Source: Phragmites australis (lineage: Eukaryota > Streptophyta > Magnoliopsida > Poales > Poaceae). Taken from it: a stretch of 64,000 bases of DNA. Under the pieces are notes generated by a model. The model ran no database searches, had not been told where the DNA came from, and worked only from the letters and a program-made list of their open reading frames with translations. Positions 1 to 10,120 of this stretch are shown piece by piece. The stretch spans positions 35,468,501 through 35,532,500 of the forward strand of contig NC_084927.1 in the NCBI RefSeq assembly GCF_958298935.1, in the 5' to 3' direction. Position 1 is the stretch's first letter. The number at the start of each line of letters is the position of its first letter. The position numbers and the translations under genes are program-made.

Positions 1-235
1 AAGTTGCAAGTTTTATAGATATAACTCTTGGAATTGTGTTCTATAGAATCTAGGGTTCAATTCCATCTATAGGAGTCATGTTTTCTTTGAAGATTTTCAT
101 TGTGACTTGTTTATCTCATTTGTTGTTTCCGCTTGTTGATTTGAGACGCGTTGGGTGAAAGATTAGTATAAGTCATCTAAGAATTTGGTGAGGCTCCTAT
201 ACATATCCTCTAGTTATTTTTCTCGATCCTGCAAT
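1..235 (+). mobile_element. 3' end of the CCGGAT-palindrome LTR-like repeat, copy A
   Basis: This matches the terminal part of the repeat that is more complete at 4441-8495 and 57,125-58,584. The shared end has the form TCTAGT...CTCGATCCTGCA, comparable to TTCCTACA at 58,577-58,584. Only the 3' end is inside the window. Confidence 0.6.
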
Positions 236-547
236 TTTTCGGTCTCACACAGGAAAGAAATGATGCCAATTAGGGACCTTTTCATTTTTGAAAATTAGAG
301 GTTTGGGCACGTTTGTCCGCCTTTTCAGTCGGGCCTCTAATGATCTTTTGATTACTCACTTAAAACAATTTTGTGACATGAATGTGCAAACTCTAAGTAT
401 CATAACCTATTTTACCTGTAAGCAAGTTCTTGTGTGATCCAGAATGTAATTACTCTTGTATAAATATCTGTATGGTTTATGGACATTAAGGGCACAAACG
501 TTACCGCAGGGAAAAAAGCACTGAGGTGGACATGGAACTGCACGTAC

Positions 548-1808
548 CTGGGGACTCGGCAAGTCAGAGGTACAAGTTCTCACCAAAGCTAGGCACCTTC
601 CACATGTCGACGAGATCCCCAGCCCAAACTAAGCACCTCGACGTGTCGGTCATAGTGCCAGCGCTGCTAAAGTTGGCGTAGGCGTACGCCGAACACGAGC
701 AAGTTTTGCTGCACTCAGCTGCGCACTGGTCGAAGCTTCTGTTCCTGATGTGCACAAACTTGTCAGGAACCTTCATCCCGAGCAAGGTCACAAAATGGTT
801 TTCCTTTCCGCATTTCAGCGCTTCCTTTCTTCGGCATCCTCTCGAAAAGTTGAGACTGTCGATGGGATTGAACCCATCGAGGCACTTACACGTTGGGAGC
901 GCCTTTGCGTGGTCGCAATAGCCGAACGGGCCACACGAGGCGAAGAGGTCACAGCTACTGGGCCCCTCATTAAGGACTCTCCATGACAACGTGTTGTTGT
1001 TCCAGATCAGGAACCTCAACTTGCCGGTGTAACCAATCAAGAATCGTGTGTAAGGCGAGCCATCAGAGACTGTGTACCAAAAGTAGAACGCATGCTCTGT
1101 GCTAACCACGGTTTGGTACAAGACCCAGGTAGAGGTAGGGATGCTCTGGTATATCCCGCCGCCCACCGACATACCATTAAACACAGTGCTGCGGTAATAC
1201 AGCGAGGTGTTGTGCCAAAGAAACACCTGAAGGTTTGAGCTAGGATCAAGGCTATAGGAGAAGTCCCCGGTAGATGGATCATCAAGGCCCTTCCATGCAA
1301 CGAGGCGCCCGACCACCTGCCCCCTGTAGCTAAGCACGAACCTCATGGTTGGAAGGATGGTGTCGGTCGGGTGATCGAAGCTTTGCCATATCTTCGTGCC
1401 GTTTAACGACTGGAGGACAAAGTTCCCAGAGTCAAGCAGCACCGCCACAGCTCTAGCACCTCCACTGGTGATGTTGCTTGTCGTCGTCCAAAGAGTGCGG
1501 CCTTTGGAGTCTGACAACAACAGCTCTGAACTGTTGGTAATGACGAGCTTTGCTGATGCAGTGGTGATTGGGTTGTCGCGATTGGCAACCCACACGACGG
1601 TGAGTTCAGGGATTTTGTTGTACCAGATTCCAATGTAGTTCTTGGGTGAGTTGGTCGGAGAGAAGAAGCCGAGGGCAAAGTCCCCGCCCTGGGAGATGAG
1701 CATGTCGCCGGGGGAGAGTGTATTTGCTTGTGTCAGCTAGTCGTTGGATTGGCAGAAAGGGCTCAATAATAGGAGCATGAGAACGGGAAGGCGTCTGGCC
1801 ATGCTCAT
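548..1808 (-). pseudogene. S-domain receptor kinase pseudogene 1 (ectodomain exon only)
   Basis: This is exon 1 of a G-type lectin S-receptor-like kinase: signal peptide, B-lectin (GFFSP, WVANRD, WQSFDHP motifs), S-locus glycoprotein and PAN-like cysteine-rich parts. The start matches the paralogue's Met at 1808. An in-frame TAG at 1737-1739 replaces a Gln codon (CAG in the paralogue at 8811-10077) just after the signal peptide, so only an internal reading frame from 1703 down remains open. The exon ends at a good donor, AG|GTACGT, at 547/548, but no transmembrane or kinase exon follows; repeat DNA lies beyond. The TATA box is also altered relative to the sister copy. I call it a non-functional duplicate. 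Confidence 0.9.
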
Positions 1809-1842
1809 TTGTTCGTTTGTATGCGAATTGTGATGAAAGTAT

Positions 1843-1851
1843 CTTCTATAG
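1843..1851 (-). promoter_or_regulatory. Altered TATA box of pseudogene 1
   Basis: On the minus strand this reads CTATAGAAG. The same place in the duplicate (10,112-10,120) reads CTATAAAAG, a good TATA box, so the pseudogene copy has lost the TATAAA core by one substitution. Confidence 0.5.
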
Positions 1852-2487
1852 ATGTAAATAAGCAACTCGAGCGTGCGTGGTTCATTAGATCAGTCATCAG
1901 TTGGACTGCATCAAGTGGATGAATATGTGGCTCTCATCAGTCGTCGCATTTGAGCAGTGGGAGATGCTGACGGATCGAGACAGCGAGGACCTAGTCGGCT
2001 AGACCAAGGCACTGCAGTGCAGATGACCGGCATGAGAGGAAACTCACTTAAACGATAGACGACCAAGCCTCCAACAACCACCAACAGCTGCGCCGCGCGT
2101 GGAAAGAAAAACTACGTGCAGAACTGAATGGACCATGGACAGTGAGGGCGAGAGCCAAACTCCGGGGCACTCAGTTCAGTGCTAAGCGTACCACGGTAAG
2201 TCATATTGACCGAGCTCATAGAGTAATAGATATTGATTACTAGAGGTCACATGATCTCCTCCGTGGGACCATTTGCTAAAGATGTTGTTGGCCTAATCTT
2301 GGGAGTCTGTGTCCTTTCATCTAGAGTCTTTCTTTGTTGTTCAGGGCGGGGCATCAACGCTGCATCCTATCAGGCCGTGCCCATGTACAGACTTATTTTT
2401 TCTCTCCTTAATTCATTCCGGTAGAGCTCCTGCCGTTCCTCACAAAAAAAGAAGAAGAGAGATTTTGTTGGCCTCACAGGAGCAAGA

Positions 2488-3204
2488 TAACAGCGTGGGT
2501 GGCTATCCGCGGGATAGTGTTGCGAATCTGGTTGAAGCGCTGAATAAAGCGCTGCAGCGTCTCTCCCTCTGCTGCTTGACGGCGTGGAGGTCGCACTCCA
2601 AGCCGGAGCGTGTGAATGTGCGCTGAAAATTAGCCACGAACTAGTGTCAAAGGTCGTCCCAGGAGCTAATAGATCCTGGGGGTAAGTTCATGAGCCAAGA
2701 ACGGGCAGAGCCCCTCAAGGCAACATGGAAATAATTTGTCATCACATTTTCACTGCCACCGGCCGTAGTGTATATCTGGAGGAACTTAACGGGGTCGATG
2801 GACCCGTCGTACTTCTCCGGCAGCTCAGGGCGGGACTTGGAGGTCTATTTGACCCGTCGGAGCTCACTAGTGAAGGCACGGCAGCCGGTGCCGTACCCTG
2901 TGGCGCGGGTGGCGTTCCTTGGCGGTGAACGCCGGTGAGTCGGGGAATCCTGGCGATCGTGGGCCGGCAAAGAGGAAGCCTGGTCCTTAGCCTCGGCCTC
3001 CTGCTGGGTCTCCCGCTGGCGCTCGAGAGTGACACGCGCATCTTCGTGGCCCCTCCGCTCGTTGAGACGCAAGCGGAGGTCCTGGGCTTCGGACGCGGCC
3101 AGGGGGGCGGCGCTCCGCCGGGAGGCCCCCCAGCCTGTGTGAACGTTACCCGACGATGGGCCGGTTCTGGCGGCGCCACGCTGGGTGGTGTCGCGAGAAC
3201 TCAC
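2488..3204 (-). mobile_element. Ty3/gypsy gag fragment, degenerate
   Basis: Reading the minus strand gives gag-type segments in order: a charged region rich in Arg and Glu; LPEKYDGSIDPVKFLQIYTT; a segment with NVMTNYFHVALRG; SISSWDDL; then FIQRFNQIRNTIPRI. These are characteristic of plant gypsy gag (retrotransposon gag domain). In-frame stops interrupt it, for example shortly before LPEKYDG and after SWDDL, so it cannot make a full protein. No pol region or LTR is attached. It lies between two fragments of the duplicated receptor-kinase flank, so it was either inserted there or carried in during rearrangement. Confidence 0.85.
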
Positions 3205-3290
3205 TTAAATCAATTTTGTGATATGAATGTGCAAATCATAAGTGTCATAACCTAGTTTACCCATAAGCAAGTTCTTGTGACCCGAAATGC
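3198..3290. repeat. Third, short copy of the receptor-kinase intron-1 flank
   Basis: The stretch matches 352-445 and 8616-8700 (ACTCACTTAAA, TGAATGTGCAAA, CATAACCTA, AAGCAAGTTCTTGTG in the same order). It shows that a third copy of this flank once existed between the two duplicated units. Confidence 0.75.
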
Positions 3291-3294
3291 CCAT

Positions 3295-4440
3295 ATTAAT
3301 AGTGTGGCTAGTCTCGCTGTAATATGTTTTCACGATAATCTTTTATTAAAAAATTAGTTTTTTGTTATTTATTTTATTTTATTTTATTTGGATTCTTTAT
3401 TCAGATATTTTGCTTCTCAAATCGTATAGAAATCGAACAGCTAATTTTTTTATAATTTTAACTCCGAATTTAGCTATTTATTAATCGTATTGGATATTAA
3501 TCTTTGATTTAATCTAGACCATTAGTTGTTCATAACAATGAATAGTTTAAATTATTTTCTGTTTTAGATTAACGTGGTAATTTTATGGGCTTGAGAGTGA
3601 ACGTGATGGTTCATTTCCGATTTAAATATTAAGATAATTGGCAACGTGGACCACGTTAATAGCGTGGCTAGTCTCGCTGCAATAGTTTGTCACAGTAATC
3701 TTTGATTAAAAATTAGTCTTTTAGCTTTTTTTTTTTTACAAGATTAGTGTCATTTAGTTACAAAACACATCAAATTAGAAGAAGAGATAAAAATTGTGTT
3801 AGTAAAAGAGAAAATTATTTATGCTTCAAACTTATACTCGAATCGTATACATGTATCAGTTTGATTCATATATATTTTGTTCAACTGCTAAAATCATGTG
3901 TCAGGTATAGGCAACCTAACCAAAATCAAAATAGGTTTGTCTTACATGCGTGTTGTGCTTTGCCTTTGCCTGCTTGATACAACGACATTTAGCTACATGG
4001 TTATTCTTAATCTATTATCTTAGTAACAATTTTGATTTTTTTCATTATTTGTATTATGAACTTTAGCTATTGATTAATTGTATTTTATGTGGACTCTTTA
4101 TTTAGGTATTTGATGTTTATTATAATTTAATTTTTTCTAAGACTATATTTGATATGTATTCTTCTTTTTTCTATTTTAATCCCAATTTTAATTATTATTT
4201 ATTTTATTTGATCTATTTATTTAGATAGTTTGCTTTCCAAATCATATGGAAATCGAACCGTTAAATTTTTATAATTTTTAATTTCGAATTTAGCTATTTA
4301 TTAATCACATTTGATATTGACTCTATGTTTCCGAATTTAGCTATTTATTAATCGTATTTGATATGAACTTTTTGGTTAAATCTGTACCGTTAGATATTCA
4401 TAACAATAAGGGGTCTAGATGTTTTTCTTTCTTTTTCAGA
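3295..4440. repeat. AT-rich dispersed repeat (two nested or partial copies)
   Basis: Two starts of the same sequence are visible (GGCTAGTCTCGCTG at about 3306 and 3666), and the longer copy at about 3640-4440 matches 18,718-19,545 along most of its length. There is no coding capacity and I could not see convincing terminal repeats, so the class (MITE, helitron or retroelement remnant) is open. No gene is visible here. Confidence 0.6.
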
Positions 4441-4536
4441 TTATGAGAAACCAAGTTGAGATGTATCTTGGTTTATCTTATGTGATGAGTAATTGATATT
4501 TATGTGGTTTTTATTGGTTAGCATATGCATGGTTAT

Positions 4537-6011
4537 TGTCGGAGGATTAACTCCTGTCGCAGGGATCCCGAGAGATTCCTTTTTAAAGATTCGGCTGGGG
4601 GATGATCCTGAATAAGTTCGTCGGAGAAATAAATGGGAATGAAAGCAACGGTCGGTGGTGGGGGTGTCGACCTAGTGCAAGAAGAAGTAAATGCACCGAA
4701 ATTTAGACAGGTTCAGGCCGCACGGGGGCGTAATACCCTACTCCTGTATGGATGCTATATCTGTCCTGAGGAAGTCCCTCAAGGATGTTGCTGGTTACAA
4801 AGATGTTGGCCTAACTAAGAGCTTGAGGCTCCTTGTTCTTCGGCTGGAACTATGCTCAACCTTGCTCACAGTGTCTACTCTCGCCTGTGTTCTTCGTTCT
4901 TGGTCTCGTTCGTCTTGTTCTCTAAGATGGCCCCTGCTATGGTTGGTCTTTTGTTCCTATCTTCCCTTTTTTTGCTTCTGTGTTGCCGGCTATTTTAAGT
5001 TCCTGCCGGCCGAGACATGCCCCGAACGGGAAGGAGGGGGCACAAGTTCCAAGACGCCATGACTGGAAAAGGCGTCATCATTTCTTCTGGGCGAAGTGAC
5101 CGGGGGTGAAAAATGCGTCGCACGCCCGGTCGCCTGTCACCATAAATGCCCTGGCAACGGACACCGTGGAGAGGGCCAACCGGGCAGCCGCAGAGCAACC
5201 CGGCGTGCCCGCCCTGTCTTGTTCCTCTGCCACAGCAGTGTGGCAGACGGAACGCCTTGATCCTCGCGATGTTATCCCAAGACAAACCGGATGACACGGG
5301 ACGGGACCCGTGCAATTAATAACCCCACGCCTCTCTGCTAAAACATGGCAGGAACTGACGCTGCGGCGGGAGCAGTTGGAGGTGTCAGGCCACGCACGCT
5401 CATTAAATGCGGCCTCGGACCTCTGACTGTTAACACCTTATCAGCGGGCCCCTCGGGGGCCTTGCTGGATTGTCGGGGCACCGAGTGCTCGGGGGTATTG
5501 TTCACATCCCCGAGCACTCTCTCCCGAGAATTCTCATCCTTGTCCTCGGGGTACCGGATGCTCGAGGGTACTGTTACCTCCCCAAGCGCTTTCTCCCGAG
5601 CACTCTTGCACGAACCTTCGGGGAACCGAGTGCTCGGGGGCCACCACGTGCAGCCTCGAGCACTCTCTCCCGAGCACTCTTATACGGATCTTCGGGGAAC
5701 CGAGTGCTCGGGAGCTACCGTACGCAGCCCCGAGCACTCTCTCCCGGAACTTAGCTCTTCTGATCGTCGGGGGACTAGGGTGCTCGGGGGAGAGCGGACA
5801 CCTCCCCGAGCACTTTCTTCCCGGTAATTGGATTTCGTGGATCATCGGGGAACTGGGGTGCTCGGGGACCACTGACTGTGGCCCCGAGCACCTTCTTCCG
5901 GGACTTGATCTTTTCTCATCCTACAGGAGAGACCTCGCGGGATGGCGCCATGTGGCGGATGGCTGGCCTGGTCTCGGGATTCAGGGACCCCCGGTTCCTG
6001 ATACACCGACA
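4537..6011. mobile_element. Solo LTR with 5-bp target-site duplication GTTAT
   Basis: The element begins TGTCGG and ends CCGACA, a perfect 6-bp terminal inverted repeat with the TG...CA ends of an LTR. It is flanked by GTTAT on both sides (4532-4536 and 6012-6016). Its length is 1475 bp and no internal region follows. Removing it rejoins GCATATGCATGGTTAT to ATACTGCA, which matches the uninterrupted paralogous sequence on the minus strand at 60,401-60,422. That is a natural empty site. The length and ends fit a Ty3/gypsy LTR; the family assignment is inference. Confidence 0.92.
5460..5905. repeat. Tandem GTGCTCGGGG...CCCCGAGCAC units inside the solo LTR
   Basis: About six units recur with TGCTCG at 5486, 5559, 5631, 5705, 5781 and 5859, giving periods of 72-78 bp. 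Each unit pairs a TGCTCGGGG arm with a CCCCGAGCAC arm, so every unit can fold into a hairpin. The units are typical LTR-internal repeats and have no coding capacity. Confidence 0.85.
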
Positions 6012-6089
6012 GTTATATACTGCAATATTGATTTTGTCTAACCAAAGTTGAAAAGAATTGGAGTTTGTGTCATTATCTCGGTGCAGGAA

Positions 6090-7180
6090 GCTTACACTCA
6101 CCGGATAGTCCGGTGTGAGGGTTTTTTTTATCTCATCGGATAGTCCTGTGTATGGTAGATATGAGCATCAGAGCTTTTCAGCGCAGAGGCAGAGAAAAAT
6201 TCATTCACCGAAAGGTACGATGTGGGTTAGAGTGAGCATCGGACTAATTTTTTCATAGAATGGTGCAAATATGAAAGTCTTGTATGGTAGCCTCACCGGA
6301 TGGTCCGGTGTGTGCACGAATGATCACCGAAGGCTTCACCAGACAAAGATTTACAGAGAGGTTGGAAAACTAAGTTCCAGTGATGATGTACTCACTGGAT
6401 AGTTCAATGATGGGTGTGTGAACACCATAGATTATCACCAGAGCATTTCAGTTCTAAGGCAAATGTTGTGGTTTTCACTGGATTATCCGGTGTTGGGATT
6501 TTATGATCATTGGACTAATTTTTTCAGAGAGAAATGCAAACTAGGTTCCAGTGGAGTTATACTCACCAGATAGTCCGGTGTTGCACTTGTGTGAATGCCG
6601 GACCATTCGTTGTTCAAAAGATGACAAGGTTCACTTACTGGGGTTGACAAGATGGACTATTTGTGATGGGTCATTAATAAAATTTAAGTTGAGTTGATTT
6701 TGATTTGCACGAGCATGCCTATGTATTATAATGTATGGTTATGATTATGACTAACCGGAGTTGAGAGAAATGAGGGTTGGAGTTTTTGTCTCTGAGTTAG
6801 GAAAATTGCAAACACCGGATGGTCCAAACGCTGAGGAAGAAGACAACACCGGATGGTTTGATATTCAAAAGAAATTCATACCAGAGGATTTTGACTCAGT
6901 TGAGAAAATCGAAGGCTTCACTGGATGGTCCGGTGATGGACAGTTGTGCACACCAGATGCTTCGTCGAAGCATTTTTCAGGAGATGTGTTCCTTGATGTC
7001 AGAATGAAGTTGAACGTCGGATGGTCTAGTGATGGACAGTTATACACACCGGATGCTTTGCCAGAGCATTTTTCAGGAGATTTTCTCTTGGCTCGATGAA
7101 GAAAGGTTTTCCACACATCGAATGATCTAATGCTCAGAAGGAGTGTACACCAGATCATTTGGTGTTCATGATTTTTCTGT
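6090..7180 (+). repeat. Array of degenerate CACCGGATNGTCCGGTG palindromes
   Basis: Copies with zero to several mismatches occur at irregular 30-90 bp spacing, for example at about 6099 (CACCGGATAGTCCGGTG), 6295 (CACCGGATGGTCCGGTG), 6564, 6929 and 7018. Similar arrays appear at 31,180-31,660, 50,310-50,560, 56,120-56,560 and 59,810-60,330. They lie within the LTR-like repeat and are not a CRISPR array: spacing and repeats are irregular and related to each other. Confidence 0.85.
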
Positions 7181-8673
7181 GATGAGCTTTCAACTGAGAA
7201 TTTGATTATGACTAATTAGAGATGGAGTTGGGGAAACTTTTGTGTTTGTCTTGTCATGTGTATGTGATAGATGCAACTTGACGGTCGACGGTCGACGGTG
7301 GGATGATCGGGGCTAAGTGGGATGCTTGGTGCCGGACGATCAAAGAGGTCGGACGGAGCCAAATGTGATCCTAGCTGTAAATGTGGAGAGCAAGCAAAGC
7401 TTGAGAAAGTGGATGAAGACGGTGTATTGAGAAAGTCAAGTGAAAGGGACGCCGATGCAAGTGACAAGGCGGCCTGAGTGATCGAAAGCAGGAGAGACTT
7501 GCCAGCGGTCGAGATCACAAGACAGAGTACAGATATCGATATCGGGTGGCTTGCTTAAGGTGTAAGCGTGTGACGGTGAGTCACGCTTTGAGAAACGTGC
7601 AAGGCGGTTTCGTGATTTGGCCTCAAAATCGTGGGAATGTTGAAAGTGCATGTGGTATAAACACGAAGCTTGCGTCGAGACGAAGCTAAATCATGAAGGC
7701 GCTACGGTCGTCGATGGACGAAAAAAAAGTTAATCGAAAATACCCTCGGTGGTAGGTATGAGTGTATTGGAAGATAGGGGTATTTTGGGAATCTAGAAAA
7801 CTTAGGACTAAGGAACCTAACTAGGCCTATAAATAGAGGAGCAGGGTTGTATGAGTTTCTTGAGCCAACCATTTAAGAGTTGTGTGCTAGTTATAAGTGG
7901 GAGGGATGAGTACTTAGCCTATGTGTTAGATGAGAGCTTTCTATACGAAAATACTTTGTAATTCGCTAAAAGTAGGACGTTCCTCCGTAAGTAATGAAGA
8001 TTATGTTTTATCTTGTACTTATGTTCATCTCCTTCTAGTTTTTCTATCTGAGCTCTCTTGCTTGTTTGCAAGTTTTTCAATTTTTATTGTAATTTTTGTT
8101 TTTGGTGGAGAGCTAAAATTTTTCATCGTGTTGGAGTCATTCTTCTGGTTGCTAGAGGCATAAGAATCACATACTAGTTGATCTTGAACCATCCCTTGTC
8201 TCTAAATCTATTAATTTGGAGAATTTCTTCACTCAATACCTAGATCTAAGTGTTTTCGGTTCAAGTTGCAAGTTTTATAGATATAACTCTTGGAATTGTG
8301 TTCTATAGAATTTAGGGTTCAATTCCATTTATAGGAGTCATGTTTTCTTTGAAGATTTTCATTGTGACTTATTTATCTCATTTGCTGTTTCTGCTTGTTA
8401 ATTTGAGACGCATTGGGTGAAAGATTAGGATAAATCATCTAAGAATTTGGTGAGGCTCCTATACATCTCCTTTAGTCGTTTTTCTCGATCTTGCAATTTT
8501 TCGGTCTCACACGAGAAAGAAATGATGCCAATTAGGGACCTTTCCTTTTTTGAAAATTGGAGGCTTGGCCACGTTTGTCCGCCTTTTCAGTCGAGCCTCT
8601 AATGATCTTTTGATTACTCACTTAAAACAATTTTGTGACATGAATGTGCAAATCCTAAGTATCATAACCTATT

Positions 8674-10077
8674 TTACCCGTAAGCAAGTTCTTGTGTGAT
8701 CCAGAATGTAATTACTCTTGTATAAATATATGTATGGTTTATGGACATGAAGGGCACAAATGTTACCGCAGGGGCAAAAAGCACTGAGGTGGACATGGAA
8801 CTGCACGTACCTGGGGACTCGGCAAGTCGGAGGTACAAGTTCTCACCAAAGCTAGGCATCTTCCACATGTCGACGAGATCCCCAGCCCAAACCAAGCACC
8901 TCGACGTGTCGGTCATAATGTCACCAGCGCTGCTGAAGTTGGCGTAGGCGTACGCCGAACACAAGCAATTTCTGCTACACTCAGCTGCGCACTGGTCCAA
9001 GCTTCTGTTCCGGATGTGCACAAACTTGTCAGGAACCTTCATCCCGGGCAGGGTCACAAAATGGTTTTCCTTTCCGCATTTCAGCGCTTCCCTTCTCCGG
9101 CATCCTCTCGAAAAGTTGAGACTGTCGATGGGATCGAACCCATCGAGGCACTTACACGTTGGGAGCGCCTCCGTTTGGTCGCAATAGCCGAACAGGCCAC
9201 ACAAGGCGTAGAGATCACATCTACCGGGCGCCTCTTTAACGACTCTCCATGACAACGTGTTGTTGTTCCAGCTCAGGAGCCTCGACTTGCCGGTGTAATC
9301 AATCAAGAATCGCATGTAAGGCGAGCCATCAGAGACTGTGTAAAAAACGTAGAGCCCATCCTCTGTGCTGACCATGGTTTGGTACATGATCCAGGTAGAG
9401 GTACTGTTGCTATGGTATATCCTGCCGAACACCGACACACCGTCGTTAAACACAACTGTGCGGTAATACGGTGAGGTGTTGTGCCAAAGCAACATCTGAA
9501 GTTCTGAGCTAGGATCAAGGCTATAGGAGAAGTCCCCGGTAGATGGGTCATCAAGGCCCTTCCATGCAACAAGGCGCTCGACCACTTGCCCCTTGTAGCT
9601 AAGCACGAACCTCATGGTTGGAAGGATGGTGTCGGTCGGGTGATCGAAGCTTTGCCATATCTTCATGCCGTTTAACGACTGGAGGATAAAGTTCCCAGAG
9701 TCGAGCAGCACCGCCACAGCTCTAGCACCTCCACTGGTGATGTTGCTTGCCGTCGTCCAAAGAGTGCGGCCTTTGGAGTCGGACAACAACAACTCTGAAC
9801 TGTTGGTAATGACGAGCTTTGCTGATGGAGTGGTGATTGGGTTGTCGCGATTGGCAACCCACACGACGGTGAGTTCAGGGATTTTGTTGTACCAGATTCC
9901 AATGTAGTTCTTGGGTGAGTTGGTCGGAGAGAAGAAGCCGAGGGCAAAGTCCCCGCCCTGGGAGATGAGCATGTCGCCGGAGGAGAGTGTATTTGCTTGT
10001 GTCAGCTGGTCGTTGGATTGGCAGAAAGGGCTCAATAATAGGAGCATGAGAACGGGAAGGCGTCTGGCCATGCTCAT
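8674..10077 (-). CDS. S-domain-only protein: truncated receptor kinase, ectodomain intact
   Basis: The start is taken at Met 10,077, followed by a hydrophobic signal peptide ending near CQSNDQL. B-lectin (GFFSP, WVANRD, WQSFDHP), S-locus and PAN-like cysteine domains follow. Exon 1 (8811-10,077, 422 aa) ends at a consensus donor (CCCCAG|GTACGT), but the transmembrane and kinase exons are gone: an LTR-like repeat starts downstream. If the donor is unused, translation runs into old intron sequence and stops at 8674, giving 467 aa with an unrelated tail of about 45 residues. The product would then be a secreted S-locus-glycoprotein-like protein with no kinase; whether it is expressed is unknown. 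It is the right half of a duplication whose left half is a pseudogene. It may simply be a pseudogene fragment that has not yet gained stops. Confidence 0.75.
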   Translation of the reverse strand: MSMARRLPVLMLLLLSPFCQSNDQLTQANTLSSGDMLISQGGDFALGFFSPTNSPKNYIGIWYNKIPELTVVWVANRDNPITTPSAKLVITNSSELLLSDSKGRTLWTTASNITSGGARAVAVLLDSGNFILQSLNGMKIWQSFDHPTDTILPTMRFVLSYKGQVVERLVAWKGLDDPSTGDFSYSLDPSSELQMLLWHNTSPYYRTVVFNDGVSVFGRIYHSNSTSTWIMYQTMVSTEDGLYVFYTVSDGSPYMRFLIDYTGKSRLLSWNNNTLSWRVVKEAPGRCDLYALCGLFGYCDQTEALPTCKCLDGFDPIDSLNFSRGCRRREALKCGKENHFVTLPGMKVPDKFVHIRNRSLDQCAAECSRNCLCSAYAYANFSSAGDIMTDTSRCLVWAGDLVDMWKMPSFGENLYLRLAESPGTCSSMSTSVLFAPAVTFVPFMSINHTYIYTRVITFWITQELAYG

Positions 10078-10111
10078 TTGTTCGTTTGTATGCGAAGTGT
10101 GATGAAAGTAT

Positions 10112-10120
10112 CTTTTATAG
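10112..10120 (-). promoter_or_regulatory. TATA box of the S-domain-only gene
   Basis: CTATAAAAG on the minus strand, 35-43 bp upstream of the start codon at 10,077. It is the intact counterpart of the altered box at 1843-1851. The short distance implies a very short 5' UTR. Confidence 0.55.

Larger units (their letters stand above)
1..2487. repeat. Left copy of a 2.5-kb direct duplication (cut by window edge)
   Basis: Base 1 onward matches 8263 onward nearly base for base, through the end of an LTR-like repeat, the intron-1 remnant, the ectodomain exon, its promoter and upstream flank, until both copies diverge just after the shared CACAGGAGCAAGA (2475-2487 here, 10,741-10,753 in the other copy). 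The same order and orientation make this a direct duplication, and the true left end lies outside the window. The copies differ by scattered substitutions and small indels. Confidence 0.93.
4441..8495 (+). mobile_element. CCGGAT-palindrome LTR-like repeat, copy B, split by a solo LTR
   Basis: This is the longest copy of a repeat found at least six times in the window. In order it has a head (GAGAAACCAAGTTGAGATG...), a field of degenerate CACCGGAT/GTCCGGTG palindromes, a conserved middle (GGTGATAGATGCAACTTGACGGTCGACGG type, about 7265), a TATA-like CCTATAAATAGAGG at about 7829, and a 3' end near TCGATCTTGCA. The head and palindrome field occur twice in tandem (about 6012-6650 and 6700-7180). 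No open frame of any length is seen. The TATA box and the TACA-type ends of sister copies suggest an LTR or solo LTR of a large element, but I could not prove target-site duplications. Confidence 0.65.

Noticed and set aside
2845..3204. 119-aa minus-strand frame as an independent gene
   Set aside because: It is the charged N-terminal part of the gypsy gag fragment, closed by a stop before the conserved gag segment.
5345..5872. Open frames across the solo LTR (160 and 112 aa)
   Set aside because: They arise from GC-rich tandem units of 72-78 bp and sit inside a proven LTR.
6090..7180. CRISPR-like array
   Set aside because: This is a eukaryotic genome; repeats are palindromic, degenerate and irregularly spaced, with spacers that are themselves related.
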